A stretch of DNA of 64,000 bases from Diaporthe sp. PMI_573 (lineage: Eukaryota > Ascomycota > Sordariomycetes > Diaporthales > Diaporthaceae), in contig JAJTUP010000035.1 in assembly GCA_021399435.1 (NCBI GenBank), positions 248,001-312,000 on the forward strand, in the 5' to 3' direction. The notes under the pieces were generated by a model. It did not search any database. It worked only from the letters and a program-made list of their open reading frames with translations, and was not told where the DNA came from. The stretch's first letter is position 1. Each line of letters opens with the position of its first letter. The translations under genes were made by a program, and so were the position numbers. Below are positions 22,134 to 33,861 of the stretch, piece by piece.

Positions 22134-22612
22134 CAGCCAGATACTGCCCGTTGTCGGATACACAGAATGTCACCCTCAATTGACGACGCAGCACAGGACC
22201 AAGATAACTGCCCACCCTATATTCACATCACACAGAGGCGTTTATTGAGGTAATTCGGAGGGCGCAAATTGAAGCTGCCGGGAAACCAAAAGATAGCGAC
22301 GCTCTAGAAGAATGAAAATATATATCAGATGAAAATGGTCTTAAGATTCAGGTCATCGGCTGCAGTAAAGCTAATCATGTTAAGTGCAATATGTGGCTGT
22401 GGCTGTGGCGGTTGCTGAGCTTGTCCGAGGAGATGGTTGCCAGCCCGCTCGAGTATGTTTCCCACGTTTAAGCGTACCAATGTGCACAGGCGACCGCCTG
22501 GCCCGTGATGGTGATGGTGGTGACGATGATGGATGTCTAACCTGAGTTAGCGAGCCTATCTATTAAAACCCAAGTCATCTCTCACTATCTGCATGCTCTG
22601 TACAAAAGGGTA
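22134..22612. other. Intergenic
   Basis: Likely 3' UTRs of the flanking genes. No other feature seen. Confidence 0.4.
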
Positions 22613-24271
22613 CTAACGTTGCGGAGCCGACGCCTTTTTCTCCTCATCCTTCTTGACTTGATCAGACAATTGGAACTCCAGCAGATCGGCCTGCACCTCT
22701 GGGTGCATCTCCCGGGCTCTCTTCCTGGCTTGTTCCTCCGCCGCTCGGACTTCTTCTTGATGCCGCTTCTCTACGAAGTAACCGTCGTCGAACAATGGAC
22801 AGTTGCCTGTCTTTCCACCCCGGCTGGCATCGTCAAAATGGCTGTATTCACATGACTTCGAGCAGAGGTAGCACTGGATGCTTCTGCACTTCGTGCAAGT
22901 CATCTTGTTGCAGCCATTTTCCTTTATAAATGGTGCTGAGCATTTGTTGCACGTCCGTATCAAAGCTGCCGACATTGCTTCCTCAATCTCATGCCTAGCC
23001 GAGTGGCCGTTATCCAAGGCTGCTTCAGCACATGTTTTGGGGACATGGGTCTCCTTCCTGCACGAACGGCAGCTTGTAACGGCACAATCTGGATTGAGGC
23101 ATCGGAACTCCTTGTCCTCTTTTATGGGGGGATACTCCGCGGCAAACGGACACTGCGGACATGTCTCAAGGTTCTCGATCCCAGCTTCTCGCAGAACGGC
23201 CTCTTGCTCGATACGGTCCAGAGCCGTCATGGAGTGTGCGTCAAGAAAAATCTCCTTCTGGTCCATTGCAAAGCCGCCCGTACAACCATCTGTAGACATG
23301 CAGTCCAGGCGGTATTTCGACAGTCCGATCTGGGTCTCGGCCATCATTCTTGCACAATCTCGACAGAACCAGTGGAGGGTCTCTCCATCACAATGGATCA
23401 TGCGATTCAGAGCATACTCCACAAAGCAACATCCGCAGTCAGCGATATTGCCCTCGAGAATGGCGGCTTCCAGGATGGTCTTTTCGGCTTCTTCTCGTTT
23501 CCGTTCGATCTCGGATTCTGCGCGCTGTTTGGCCTGAATTTCTCTCAAGGCCCGGAACTCCTCCAACGCTTCGCGTTCCCCCTGATCAGCTGAGGTGCTT
23601 ATACGGTCGGCCAGGGCATCCAGATCGTATCTGCCGGGGATTTGTGTGACTCTAGACTTTTTTCGGTAGGGTGGACGGTTGTCAACAGTCGCCGCCACTT
23701 CAAGAAATGCAGGATAGAGACAATTGTCATGTTCAGAAAACGTTCTTCTCAAGTCTTCAGCGTAGAATTCAGGAAAGGACTGCTGCATGATCATATCACT
23801 AAATAACATCAGCACGACCGAGTCCAAAGTCGTGAGTTCTTGCTAGCCCCGCCCAATGCTACTTTCTGGTACGGAAATGGAGGGGATTTCAGCAGCTCAC
23901 CAAGTCTTTTTATATGAGGCAGCCTTCAGTTGTCGCCGTCGCTCCTCGTTGTCGAACTTTGCGGCGGTCTTGTCCGGGCCGGATGGCTCCTCCTCATCAT
24001 CTCGCTTTCTTTTCAAGAGATTCGGTCTCGGCAACCGTGGATACGGTCTGCCGTTCTCCATTTGGTCAAAAATCTGGTCTATGACGCGGTTCGCATCCCA
24101 TTGAGCCTCAGTGCAGACACGGGTCAGGTACTCGGGATCGATGTCGGGAAGAGTTGAGACGACACTGAGCTTGCACTGAGACTTTGTCTCGTCCGCAAGG
24201 TACAGGCCGAAGCCTTCTTGGTCTTCGTCCTGATCCTGCATCGTGGCAGCAGGCCGAGCTCCAGAGAGCAT
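22613..24271 (-). CDS. RBR-type E3 ubiquitin ligase (RNF216-like)
   Basis: Model: exon 1 24271-23901, intron 23900-23799 (GTGAGC...TTTAG, CTGATG branch), exon 2 23798-22613; 518 aa. The ATG at 24271 is chosen because the frame upstream offers only a TTG; an ATG at 24241 is an alternative. There is a coiled-coil-prone stretch at about residues 200-240. Three zinc modules follow: RING1 (CGCCFVEYAL...CRDC, about 245-296), IBR (CPQCPF...CRSC, about 337-380) and RING2 (CNKCSAPFIKENGCNKMTC, about 407-439). The cysteine in ENGCNK is the expected acceptor of ubiquitin before transfer. The order and the RING2 sequence match the RNF216/Triad3 branch. No defects seen. Confidence 0.88.
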
Positions 24272-25139
24272 TTTGAAGGGACTGAGCAGGACGCGGACGG
24301 GGAGTGAGACGGCGCGGTGGCCCGCGTTTGTCAAATCAAGGTGGTCTTGTTTTAAATCCAGTTGCTGCTGCCTCTTCTTTCTGTAGTGACCAAGGTGAAG
24401 GTAGCACCAGTCTCAAACCGTGCGGGGCAGGACATCTTTAGTTAACATTTTTAGTAGTGGTGGTGTGGGTCTGTGTCACCAAGTCCGCCTCGCCAACCCA
24501 AACATTGAACAGGCGAGCCCTTGAGCAGTCGTAAGATAGCACCAGAAACCATGAGGCGCAATAAAAGCAGTCTTCTCTTCGTTTCTCTCACGGATTGGGA
24601 GTCCCCAATCAGCGTTGGACTTGGAGCAAACCTTAAGATTGCCACACAGAACACCATCCAGGTCTTCTTCCGCACAAACGATGGCAACTATTTTCCATCA
24701 CTTGCTTTACAGTATCAACACTAATCCCCTCAAGATGCTTGCTTACCCACTTCCGGACATCCACACTCCCACAACTATCATTCGAGGCACCGAGCGGGAG
24801 CATTTGAATGAGTCCAACTCTGCAAGCGGAAATTAGAGGCGGCGGCGGCCGGAGAGCAGAGTGCGTCCCTTCTGTGTGGCCCTCAGGGTGAGATAGTGTG
24901 GTACTCCTTATCTCCAACCCATGCAACAAGGTATGTTTGGACGTGAGTCGTTTGGACACGCATCGGCAGGGAGCTCTCGTCATCGCTCATACAACTCGTT
25001 GTAGGTCCCGTTGCTGGATCGCGGTCCTACAATCAGGAGTTGGATGGAGCCTAGCGCTTTGATTTCAACCTCAAATGGCAACGCCCAACTGGACTACGGC
25101 AACTACACCGAGATCTTTCGTGATATGGAATAAAGCTTT
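24272..25139. other. Intergenic
   Basis: Probable promoter of the RBR gene at the left. No other gene can be supported; the small frames overlap on both strands without features. Confidence 0.4.
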
Positions 25140-25800
25140 TTAATAATCTAGAGAGCTATCATCATCAACGGCTTCTTGCCATTCTCCTTGGGCGCTACCG
25201 GGTTTAGTTGGATGATGAATTTCTGGCACTGGATATGTGAGCATCTGACAATCAATTAGCGCCAAATGTTGATAACAAATGCAATGTCTGGACTAACAAT
25301 GTCGCTCAGAGGCGGCGGCCACCTTTTGTTTCCTGGATTCGAGGAAAACACATAAAACTTTCCATTCTTGTGAATAGCGAGTAACACCTCCCCCCCCCCC
25401 ACATTGGGTATGAAGTCCTTCTACCTTTTTCATGATCGTTCGTAGTCGCTTTCGAAACATCTCGCGTTCACGCTTAGCTCTTTTCACCACTATTCTTCGA
25501 GCTTCTGTATCCATTTGAGGTGGGGTGAGCAATAATGCAGCACCGGTTTGCAAGTAAGCCTTGGCAAATAATGGCACCGATTGTGTCAACAGTAAAAGGC
25601 AGCTCTCCCGTTGATAATGGGGCATATAATACGGGGCTTCCATATTTATTTTTAAGGAATCAGGTACATTTAGCTCTGCAAAGATCAGAAAAGTACTATA
25701 GTGTTGGATGTCAAAGGAACACACTTTTATGGGTACTTTTTTTCGGTATATTCCCATGTGCGTACTGTGCAGTACAGTATTTCATAAAAGTCCTATCAAA
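25130..25800 (-). repeat. Inverted segmental duplication, copy B
   Basis: Reverse-complement counterpart of about 16150-16815 (see copy A). Similarity extends across the MADS-like gene, its intron and upstream flanking DNA including GTACGCACATGG. It ends near the start of the kinase-like relic. Confidence 0.85.
25140..25643 (-). pseudogene. MADS-box-like mini-gene, copy B (frameshifted in a G-run)
   Basis: Starts at an ATG at 25643 (MEAPYYMPHYQRESCLLLLT), which is the longer N-terminus that copy A has lost. The MADS basic part MFRKRLRTIMKKVEGLHTQC is intact. Directly after it, copy B has eleven Gs (25390-25400) where copy A has seven. The four extra bases shift the frame, so the beta-strand part is misread and a stop follows at 25293. 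In the correct frame the downstream coding sequence, the intron (donor 25297, acceptor 25245) and a conserved acidic tail ending at 25140 are all still open. Expression of a full protein would need a different G-run length. Confidence 0.72.
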
Positions 25801-25852
25801 CCTGCTGGTGTTTTCGCTAGTACCCCCAAAGGCGGCCATCTGAGATTATGGC

Positions 25853-26065
25853 ATGTCCAAGGCCGGTACCAGGGGCTACCAGGCAGCCCTGGGTCCGCAG
25901 GTCTTCACGGCGCCCGAGGTGGGCGGGCCGGCAGGTTACACCAGTGCCATCGATATCTTCAGCCTCGGCCTCTCAATTCCCCCACACAGCACCCCTCCAT
26001 GGTCCATTGCCACTGACCAACGTTGTACAAAACATTCAGAGAGATTATCGAAAAAGCGGCTCTAG
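25853..26065 (+). pseudogene. Protein-kinase activation-segment fragment
   Basis: A 70-codon frame with SKAGTRGYQ, TAPEV and GYTSAIDIFSLGLS. This is the region of Ser/Thr kinases around the APE motif and the following DxxSLG. A duplicated or inserted stretch lies between the Gly-Tyr and Pro-Glu parts. The rest of the kinase is absent and the frame dissolves after 25975. Confidence 0.5.
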
Positions 26066-26895
26066 TCTTTGTTCGTCGCTTTTCAAATCACGGGGGGACC
26101 GTTGGCTTCCTGATCATCAAGCTTCTACTCCAATTGCAAGATTCGAACAGCGTCCGTGACGTGTTTCTTAACCGTCTTCTGCACATTCTTCTGGAACCCG
26201 CAATCTTGACCTTCGATTTTGACCGGTATTTCGACCACCTCAAGAAGCACTACCCAACCGGTTGCCCCATCTTCCAGGATGCACAGAAGGAGCCTCGAAC
26301 CAGTGTCGCTGGACCGATTCGGGCTCTCTACGACCGAGCGGGCGCTTACAACGAGGGTTTCGCCTCTGAATTGTTGTTGAAGCTTCAGACGCAGGCTCCC
26401 AAGGCCGAGAAGGAGACAGTAAAGAGAGTCCTGCCACAGCTGATGGCAGAATTGATTCCGTCGGTAAACACAGGCGCTCCAACCATTAAGAGTTGCTTCA
26501 TATCGCTCGTGGAAACCTACATTACGAAGGCCGTGGGCCAGGAGCCTGCGAAGCCAGAGGATTGGGCCCGCCCAGCGGAAGCTGCCGAAGCATGCACACG
26601 GTCCGGGTGTGATGAATGTCCCGAGGTGAAAAGATTTTTGGAAGATCCACTAGCCGAGCACCACGCAATGGACTTTGGAAGGGTTGGAAGTTATCATGTG
26701 GAGATCACCTTAAAGACCTTGAAGGGGTGGCAATTGCACCGAAATCAGTGGGAGGAGGATTGCAAAGAGGCAATAAAGGCTCTCCAGAGCCTGCCACAGG
26801 ACAAGCTGAAAGAGCTGCTCGGCGACAAGTTCGACACGCTCATAACGCTCGACGTGGTCAGGGCCGACAAGGGCACCGCCAAACGAGACGGGTAA
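26017..26895 (+). pseudogene. C-terminal part of a large fungal hypothetical protein
   Basis: A long clean frame without ATG at its start (TTG at 26023; a stop precedes at 26014). Sequence includes DRYFDHLKKHYPTGCPIF, ALYDRAGAYNEGFASELLL, and a cysteine cluster CTRSGCDECPEVKRFLEDP followed by TLKGWQLHRNQWEEDCKEAI. The layout resembles the C-terminal half of large uncharacterised fungal proteins that carry an N-terminal 2OG-Fe(II) oxygenase-like domain (from memory of the family; moderate). The 5' part is replaced by the kinase relic and the inverted duplication, so this is probably a truncated gene. Confidence 0.5.
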
Positions 26896-27618
26896 TATGT
26901 TGACATAGTTTTTAACGCAAGTGAAAATATGGCAATAAATATAATTGTCTTTGTAGCCGTTAGAGCCTCACACATACAATACATATAATCTATGGCAAAT
27001 TGACAACCTTGCTTTCAGCTCTCTATAATTTGAATTCTAGATACAGCAAACCAATCTCCCTTGTTCTGTGTACCTACTCCCCGAATTGAATTGCCTTGCC
27101 TTGCGGGTAGGCCGAATTGGATTGAATTGCTGGCTTGAATTGGATGAAATTGGATTGCGGATTGAATTGTGGGCAGCGCTGGCTCGACCTGGAACGCCTA
27201 TTCCTCTGCAGGCAATGGAGCGCCTGGCGGCTTGGTAGACGGCAGAGCATCTTACTGAAACAGCCAGAGACGCACTTTAGCACATGAACCATGGAATTTA
27301 TTGAGCCCTGAGCCAGTAACTTCTCAGAGGAGGTCGACCATGAAAACATCATGTCGATGTCCCAGTTCCAACCATCAATCTTCGCAATTCAGGGACTACC
27401 ACATGTTCGTATAGTATAGTACAGATGGATGCTTCATAAATATACAAATAAAATAAAGTCTTGCTATAATGTTTCATTCCTTAATTTCTGCCAATCAGTT
27501 TAGCAAGTCAGGTTTCTCGTTTGGTCGACCTCTTTCTTGCTCCTTTGTGTCGCGGATATCATCTAGCAGAAAAGATCTGAAAGCAAGAATTATCTTTCAT
27601 CTAACTCCGTTTCCTATT
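26896..27618. other. Intergenic with ATTGAATTG-rich tract
   Basis: No gene. Between 27082 and 27170 the motifs GAATTG, ATTGAATTG and GGATTG recur irregularly (at least nine times), giving a degenerate short tandem repeat. Confidence 0.55.
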
Positions 27619-28692
27619 CTAAAGAAGGGTATCTAGCACTTCATGCTGGCTGCATGAGTGTGCCATAGCTATCTCTTTCCACCGATCGCAGTCAGCCTTC
27701 AGCTTTTGGACCTCTTCCTCTAGCTGCTGAAGCCTGAAGGCCCTGCGCTCTCGATGCCGACGGGCAGCGATTTTATTCCGCTCTCGCTTTACAGCGACCT
27801 CTTTACGCTTTTCATCGATGGCCAGAGGGAGGGGTCCTTGAGAATGGCGTGGGCCAACACTGGACGTGGAAGTGTAACAGCGTGGAGGTGAGTTGGAAGT
27901 GGCAGACTGGCATTTGTTCTCTGTTTTCTCGATGGGTTCAAACTCTTCGGGCTTAGTGGCAGGAAATTGGTCGTCATTAGGACCAATAAGACTCACATGG
28001 CTCGGGTTCCAATCAGCCACGGAAGAGAACCAAGGGTGGCCGCCGTTGAGTGGAAGGCAGGTAAAGGGAGCCTCTGATGACTGCGAGAGTTCCGGTGCGA
28101 CAGGTATAGTGTTAGTATAATCCTGGTGATTAATTGTGCATACCGCCTCGGCCCCGCCATCTATTATGCCCGCCTCATTGAAGGGGATCTTGCTGTAAAA
28201 AGGATTCGGGGGCTTCGGAGTAGGGAATGAGGATGCCTCCTGGTTGCAGTAAGACCGCTGCTTGTCGTATGTCAGGGAGTTGATTTTATCAAAGTCGTTC
28301 AACCCTATTGTACTTGAAATGCTCTCGAGAGACTGATTGTGAGAGACCGTCCCCTCAAGTGATTTGTGAAAGTATCCAGAACCACTAGTGCGAAGAAAGG
28401 CTGGCAGAAGAGGTAGCTGTGCAAAGCCTAACTGGAGATCGTCGGCGCTTAAGGTCGGTGGTCGCGTTGTTTCCGGCACAGTGCCTATGTAATGAATGTG
28501 GTCTGCGCGCGGAGTAACTGGCCTGGTCTTCCCGATGGATGTGTCAACAACGCACTCAATAGTTGCTCGACTGCAATTCGCGCACGGCTTTTGGTGTGAG
28601 CATCTTTTCTTTCGTACCCGACAATGCTCGCAAGCTGTCGTCACCCGTGGTGGCTGCTCAATTGACATATCCTGAGGAGTGTTGAACTTCAT
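27619..28692 (-). CDS. Transcription factor with both a Zn2Cys6 cluster and a bZIP
   Basis: Intact single-exon gene of 357 aa from an ATG at 28692. Residues about 20-48 are a fungal Zn(II)2Cys6 DNA-binding cluster: CEHCRVRKKRC, SHQKPCANC, SRATIEC, with spacing C-x2-C-x6-C-x5-C-x2-C-x6-C. Residues about 302-345 are a bZIP: basic region VKRERNKIAARRHRERR, then heptads LQQLEEEVQKLKADC. The middle is Ser/Pro/Asn-rich without the usual fungal transcription-factor middle homology domain. Having both DNA-binding classes in one frame is unusual. The two domains are in the same frame with no stop or intron between, so a fusion by annotation is unlikely. The targets are unknown. Confidence 0.85.
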   Translation of the reverse strand: MKFNTPQDMSIEQPPRVTTACEHCRVRKKRCSHQKPCANCSRATIECVVDTSIGKTRPVTPRADHIHYIGTVPETTRPPTLSADDLQLGFAQLPLLPAFLRTSGSGYFHKSLEGTVSHNQSLESISSTIGLNDFDKINSLTYDKQRSYCNQEASSFPTPKPPNPFYSKIPFNEAGIIDGGAEAVCTINHQDYTNTIPVAPELSQSSEAPFTCLPLNGGHPWFSSVADWNPSHVSLIGPNDDQFPATKPEEFEPIEKTENKCQSATSNSPPRCYTSTSSVGPRHSQGPLPLAIDEKRKEVAVKRERNKIAARRHRERRAFRLQQLEEEVQKLKADCDRWKEIAMAHSCSQHEVLDTLL

Positions 28693-29995
28693 GATTTAGG
28701 AATAGCAGCAAACTAGGAAGATCAGGACCGAGTGATTCAGTGCTTGTGGTAGTTGTATCTGGGACAGTAGAAGCATTGGACTCGGTAGGCAACTTGGGCG
28801 GGGATTCAGCCGCTTTTTATATCCTTTCTGGACGGCGATCCGGAGGCCCCAGTGGGAGGAAATAGGACACAACACCATCGCGATCCCTAAGCATTGCTGC
28901 CTAGCGAAAGTATCACCAGCCTAGCCTCTTTCTCATCATACTGTGAGAAGGAGGAGCAGTAGCCATGTCTCCGACACAAAATCCCCAGCATGTTGAAGCT
29001 TCCCTCGTCAACCTAAACGCATACGTGATCCCCCCATCATATTGCAAATTTCAGATAGCAATGCCAAGGGACCAACGTTAGTCTCACCCAAATCCTTAAA
29101 CACTTGCTGGAACGTGACTAACCAGCGTTAGGAAAGACCCGCAACGTCCCAACCACGAGAAGGATGTATAAGTTGATGGAGAGACTACAGTCTCCTCTTC
29201 TACATAAGCTTGGATAAGACATACGAGAGAGAAATGGATCCCGACAGTCCATGGATATCGATTGGCTAGCAGAAAGTGCGCCATGATTCAGAAGATAAAG
29301 GTATGAGGAATTGCGGAGCTGGGACATTGCATGTGGTTCCAGACTGGTTGTGGGGTATTTGGACAGGTTGCTGTGAAGATACAGTAAATATCTGCGAACA
29401 AAAGTAGTATAGTTGGTAGATTAATCGAAGAAGTTTGTGTTAATGAAAGACAAAGTATGGGTTAGGGGCAAATCAAAACCCTAGCAAAGTAAGTACTAGA
29501 CGAAAGACGTCCGATCCCATGGGATTGCATTTCCATCACACTGTTATACATCACCTTGACAAATGTCACGGCCAGCACGAGATGCAGCATGGTAGCTGGG
29601 TCTATTGGCGCTATCAACGAATATTCTAAGCTGAGGAGAGGGAAAGAAAGGGGAGAGCGAAGCTCCTGGCTCGCGAAGTCTTGACGCGACTGTGGGGCTA
29701 AGGGTTAGGGTCCTTGTGACGGCCAGAGGGCTTGCCTACCGTGGCTGCCGTCACAACAAACATTGCCTTCTTTGCCTGCTAAGCCTTGGCGAAGTCTGTA
29801 TTTTCTGACAGGATTAGCAATTAGAAGTCGCCGAGCTTTAGTAAGTCGAGATTTCTAGTCTTTAAGTCATCTCTTACATTCTACAATTTATCAGGCCTAG
29901 ACTTATGGCCGATAACTGTCTATATTGATTTGGGACCGCGTATAGCCAGTTTTAAGGCGAAGATGGAATAAATGTAACTACAAATAGACCAGACG
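28693..29995. other. Intergenic
   Basis: Promoter side of the Zn2Cys6-bZIP gene at the left. No coding frame supported; AT-rich to the right. Confidence 0.45.
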
Positions 29996-30673
29996 ATGTG
30001 TGACGCGGATGAAAGCCGCCAAGTTCTCAATAAGCTCGTGTTGGATTGGGAGGATAGATCCAGTCAAAATTTTATTGAAATAGCCGAACTCCGCGAGAAG
30101 TTTAATGTCCTTATTGAGTACGTCCGGATGTTGGATCATGCAGGTGGGCCTTAAGGAAGCGCCATACCTTGCCCAGATTTTACCAGGGCTGCAATTGGTA
30201 ATACGGAAGATACATCTCTAACTTAGGACTTAAGCTGATGGTGCTTTTTCGAGGTTGATTTCCTGGTCCTATTGCAATATCAAAATGTCAGTATATAATA
30301 GACTTAATGGAGTCTTCTCCAATCTTGGAGACAATTCCTATGTTCTTGGCAACGTAATTAGTTAGATAACGCGCAGTTTCTTCAGCTTCTTTCTTTGAAA
30401 CGCTATGCGCCTAGTTCTACGTCGACTCGTTGTGCAAATGCCCAGGACGACCAGGTCGAGTCCATTCCTGATATCGTGCCTGCTCCCAAGAGGCAAAGGA
30501 TTGCACCTCGCGAGCCGCTCGCAAAAGAGCTCGAACGGCTTCTATGCAGCGAAAAACCTAGTCACGACTTCGACTCGTTGGAAACTCAACAGCATCAGCT
30601 CACAAAAGCAGTCGGACGCGAGGTGCCTTCATCATTCGCCAGCCGAATTTTACGATCCTTCTTCTACGCTTAA
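29996..30673 (+). CDS. Tentative two-exon unknown gene
   Basis: Exon candidate 1 (29996-about 30151) starts with an ATG and reads DESRQVLNKLVLDWEDRSSQ and IAELREKFNVLIEYVRML, helical and acidic. Exon candidate 2 (from about 30387, after the acceptor TTCTTCAG) reads VPAPKRQRIAPREPLAKELE, with a basic nuclear-signal-like patch. The donor (CAGGTGGGC) is weak, and I could not confirm an in-frame join. No domain recognised. Confidence 0.25.
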
Positions 30674-31497
30674 TACCCAGCTCAGCGAAGACAACATCAT
30701 GTTTGAAAATGTTCTTAAGTCTACTCGCGGCTGCTCAGTTACATTATGTCCACTTTAAGAAACTACGGCCGGCTATAACATCTCGGCCGACGGTTCCCTA
30801 TCCCAGATGTCAGTGTCGTAACAGAGATCCAACACAGCCCCTTTGGCTGACGAGGAGGAGCCAGCCAGCCAACACATGGGCCGCAGGCAGCCCGGGCGCG
30901 AAAGCCACGATGGACAAATGAGGGTAGAAGCAGACCACAAGGTGAGGCCGCCGCGAAGGAGGGGGGGGGGTTGAATAGCATCGGAGGCCTCAGTCCAGCC
31001 AGGCTCGCGCAGTCAGACCTGATCAGAGGGGCAGGATGGACGTTGTTCTGTACGGTAGGGAAACGGTGGGCTGTGGGATGAGAGAGCTATGACAGTCCCT
31101 TGGGCATCGTGCTGGGCGAGCGATCTATGTCTTTCACGCAGTGTACTTTTCCAATTTGTTGTATGTGGAGTACAATGCTTATCAGAAGTACCTGTATTTA
31201 ACCCAACAGCCATGATGTCGTCTTTCAAAATACGGGACTTCTGTTGGGTACCTAGATATATTTATGCACTAAAGTCTCAAAAAGTACGATCTTTCTGGTC
31301 GATCACCGTACATACTGTAGTCACAATACAGAACACTTGAAAGTTCTGCTTGGCGCCTCGAAATACTCCTAGTGTTGCATTTTTTGATAGATGGAAGCTG
31401 CTGTGTCCGGGAAGCACCTAGAATATTTCCATTCTTCTTAAAATAACACCTCGGCGAGACTGGCTTCCAACAATGACCTCCCTAAGAATGCCGGTCT
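30674..31497. other. Intergenic
   Basis: Contains a run of Gs at about 30961-30970. No gene supported. Confidence 0.45.
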
Positions 31498-31752
31498 TTA
31501 CACATCCTTACACCATCGGGAAAGGTCGTTCCGCAAGTGCTCTTCCGCAAGTTTAAGTTTCCTAAGTTCGCATAAAGTGTCAGCGATTTCGCATGTAAGA
31601 TCACGGCGGTCCTCATCAAAATAAAGGTCTCGAAGCTGCTCGGCCATATCGTAAGCGAGCCTGAGATAGTTATATAATTCTGAAAACCTACCCTGATAAT
31701 GCATGATTCTGCCGAGAATCACCCTCTTGCGGAAATCCACAACTTGCTCCAT
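31498..31752 (-). pseudogene. TPR-repeat protein fragment
   Basis: 84 codons from an ATG at 31752. RKRVILGRIMHYQGRFSELY, LRLAYDMAEQLRDLYFDED, LTCEIADTLCELRKLKLAEE form two to three tetratricopeptide-like helices, in the style of the C-terminal TPR arrays of fungal NB-ARC or kinase-TPR proteins. No rest of the gene is nearby. It is likely a broken-off 3' end. Confidence 0.5.
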
Positions 31753-33861
31753 AAGCAAAGGTCCGTGATTGAGGGGACACCATCTCTACAAATGTTCCTC
31801 AGCTTGAGATAGATCTTCAATCTGGATGAAATTGAGAGCCCGCTAGACTGTCAGATACCCCACAGCCGAATTGGCCCTCTAACCTTGCTCTTACACTTGC
31901 TCTTTATTGGAGAATAAGTTGAGAATACAGACAGAGGTTTAAACAGCGATGAAATTACATTAATCGGTGACCCTATATTTTGGCAGGGGATATCCAAAGA
32001 TGTCATACAGCATTGTCTCCCTCAAGCTTCCGCACATTGGAGGGTGAACTTTTGAATGCATAATAGGAATTGCAGCAATAGACTGAAAAAACAAAACTCT
32101 GCTGCTTCTTGTACAGTAAACAAAGTAGTTCCCAGACTCCCTTGCTTGGCACTGAAACGGCCCAACTCAACACAGCAGCGACTTCAAAGATGGGGTGGTT
32201 ATTTTAGGGCTACCCCTCTCAGTGTCGCCTGCTACTTGGTGGAATTGACTTCTATGGGAGACATGATTGGGAAACCAGTTCTTGCCTTTGGCTGGCTTTG
32301 GGGCACCTCCTGATGGTGAAAATGAACTTGTACCCTCGGCACAACGAAAGGACATATTCACCCACCCAATAAACATAATGGATACTTAGGGCTCAGGAGG
32401 CATGGTTGTCTCCAAAGAGGACTCTAACGTTCTCTACTCCATTTCTGTCGGCGGCGGTATCATCACCAAAACATCACCTGAATCATCCACGGGGCCTCAG
32501 CGACATTGGAGCAAATAAGTGGAAAATAGTGGGACGTTACCGAATCCATTCCCCATGGTTGCAAAAGCTCTCATCGGCACAACAATAGTAGAAAACAACG
32601 GATGTCAGGCTGCGACCACCTGCCTCAGGAATTCACTTCCGATGCTCGAGGAAATTGGTACCTCATCAAGACGCCACCAAGGTTACCGTTGGCAATCCCG
32701 AGCGGAATCACTACTCATAATCAAAGTAGCCCGGTGTCAGGAATGTTTGTACCAAGGGGCGCTGACTCATGAGAATAGCGGGTATGTTGACTGTCATAAC
32801 TGGAACACCAACATTACCGTCACAAACCGCAATGGCGACGGCGACGGCGCCAAGGAAACGCAGGACGAGATCGTCGCCGTGATGCCCGCCTTTATTGACT
32901 TACTATTTGACTACATAGATCACGTAGGCGACGGCGTGGGCAACTTTTGGCAATGCTGAGGTCTAGTGCTTATTTGGTGCCCTTAAGTATGTGGAAATAG
33001 TGGTATGCAGCGGTATATTAGTCGGTGTCGTCACATTAATTTTTTGTATGGCGAACCCATAGTCTTTTTAAATTCGAGCACATGCGGCGGCATGATTAGT
33101 CATGAAATTGGGTGCGCCATCCGTTTTTTTAGGTACGAATATCCTCTTTCAATTAAAAAGATAACCCTGTCTTTGTTATGGATCATTAGTAGCGTCGCCC
33201 TGCGTGAGATGCGCGACCAAGTATTTAAACGCGATAACTTTCTTGGTCAAATTGCGGTTCAGAGACCAGGAGGCCATCAAATCTGCAACGACAAGAAGAT
33301 ATTTCAGATCGAAAGCTCCACCCCAAACATGGTGGTCGCATCCCCTCGCAATGGCCTGTTGAGTGTTCCCAAGGAGCGGATCTCGGACACAACCACAATC
33401 CCTTCATCAGCTGTCACCGATAAAAGTAAGGACAGCTGTAATAAAGGCGCTGATGATGGTGGTGGCAAGGAGAGTGAGGACGATAGTGATGGTGATGGTG
33501 ATCAGCGGAAGGCGTTTAACCGCATCGACTTCAAACGCAACCTGGCACCGCAACGATCTCTCATCTCCCAGGGTTTCGAATCAAATCAGCAACAAGGTCC
33601 AACGCTTAATCTGAGCAATCCGGAGGTGTGCTCAAACATGCCCGACGACGTAAATTCAAAGAAAGAAACGCCCTGCACGGCTGAAGTCCCTCGCTCAGCG
33701 CTCGTCAACAATACTGTCCCGTTTGCCTCTGCCAAAAAAAAACCCGCCACAACTTGACATCCACTAAATTCCCCGAGAGACTCCGCCACCACGGGAGAGT
33801 TCATACCAAGCGCGGTATGATCAATGCCTGTCATGGCCGCAACAAGAATCATTGAGTGACG
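31753..33861. other. Mostly intergenic; interrupted frame at 32402-32959 and open frame at 33005-33757
   Basis: Plus-strand frame from the ATG at 32402 (VVSKEDSNVLYSISVGGG) has a stop at 32516 and then continues in the same frame to 32959 (PFPMVAKALIGTTIVENNG, then DEIVAVMPAFIDLLFDYIDH). It may be a relic with one nonsense mutation. The frame 33005-33757 is open for 250 codons but low in complexity (DDSDGDGDQ) and unrecognised. Neither can be assigned a function. Confidence 0.3.

Noticed and set aside
22878..23593. Two plus-strand frames of about 200 codons
   Set aside because: Antisense to the RBR ligase coding region, whose cysteine pattern is unmistakable.
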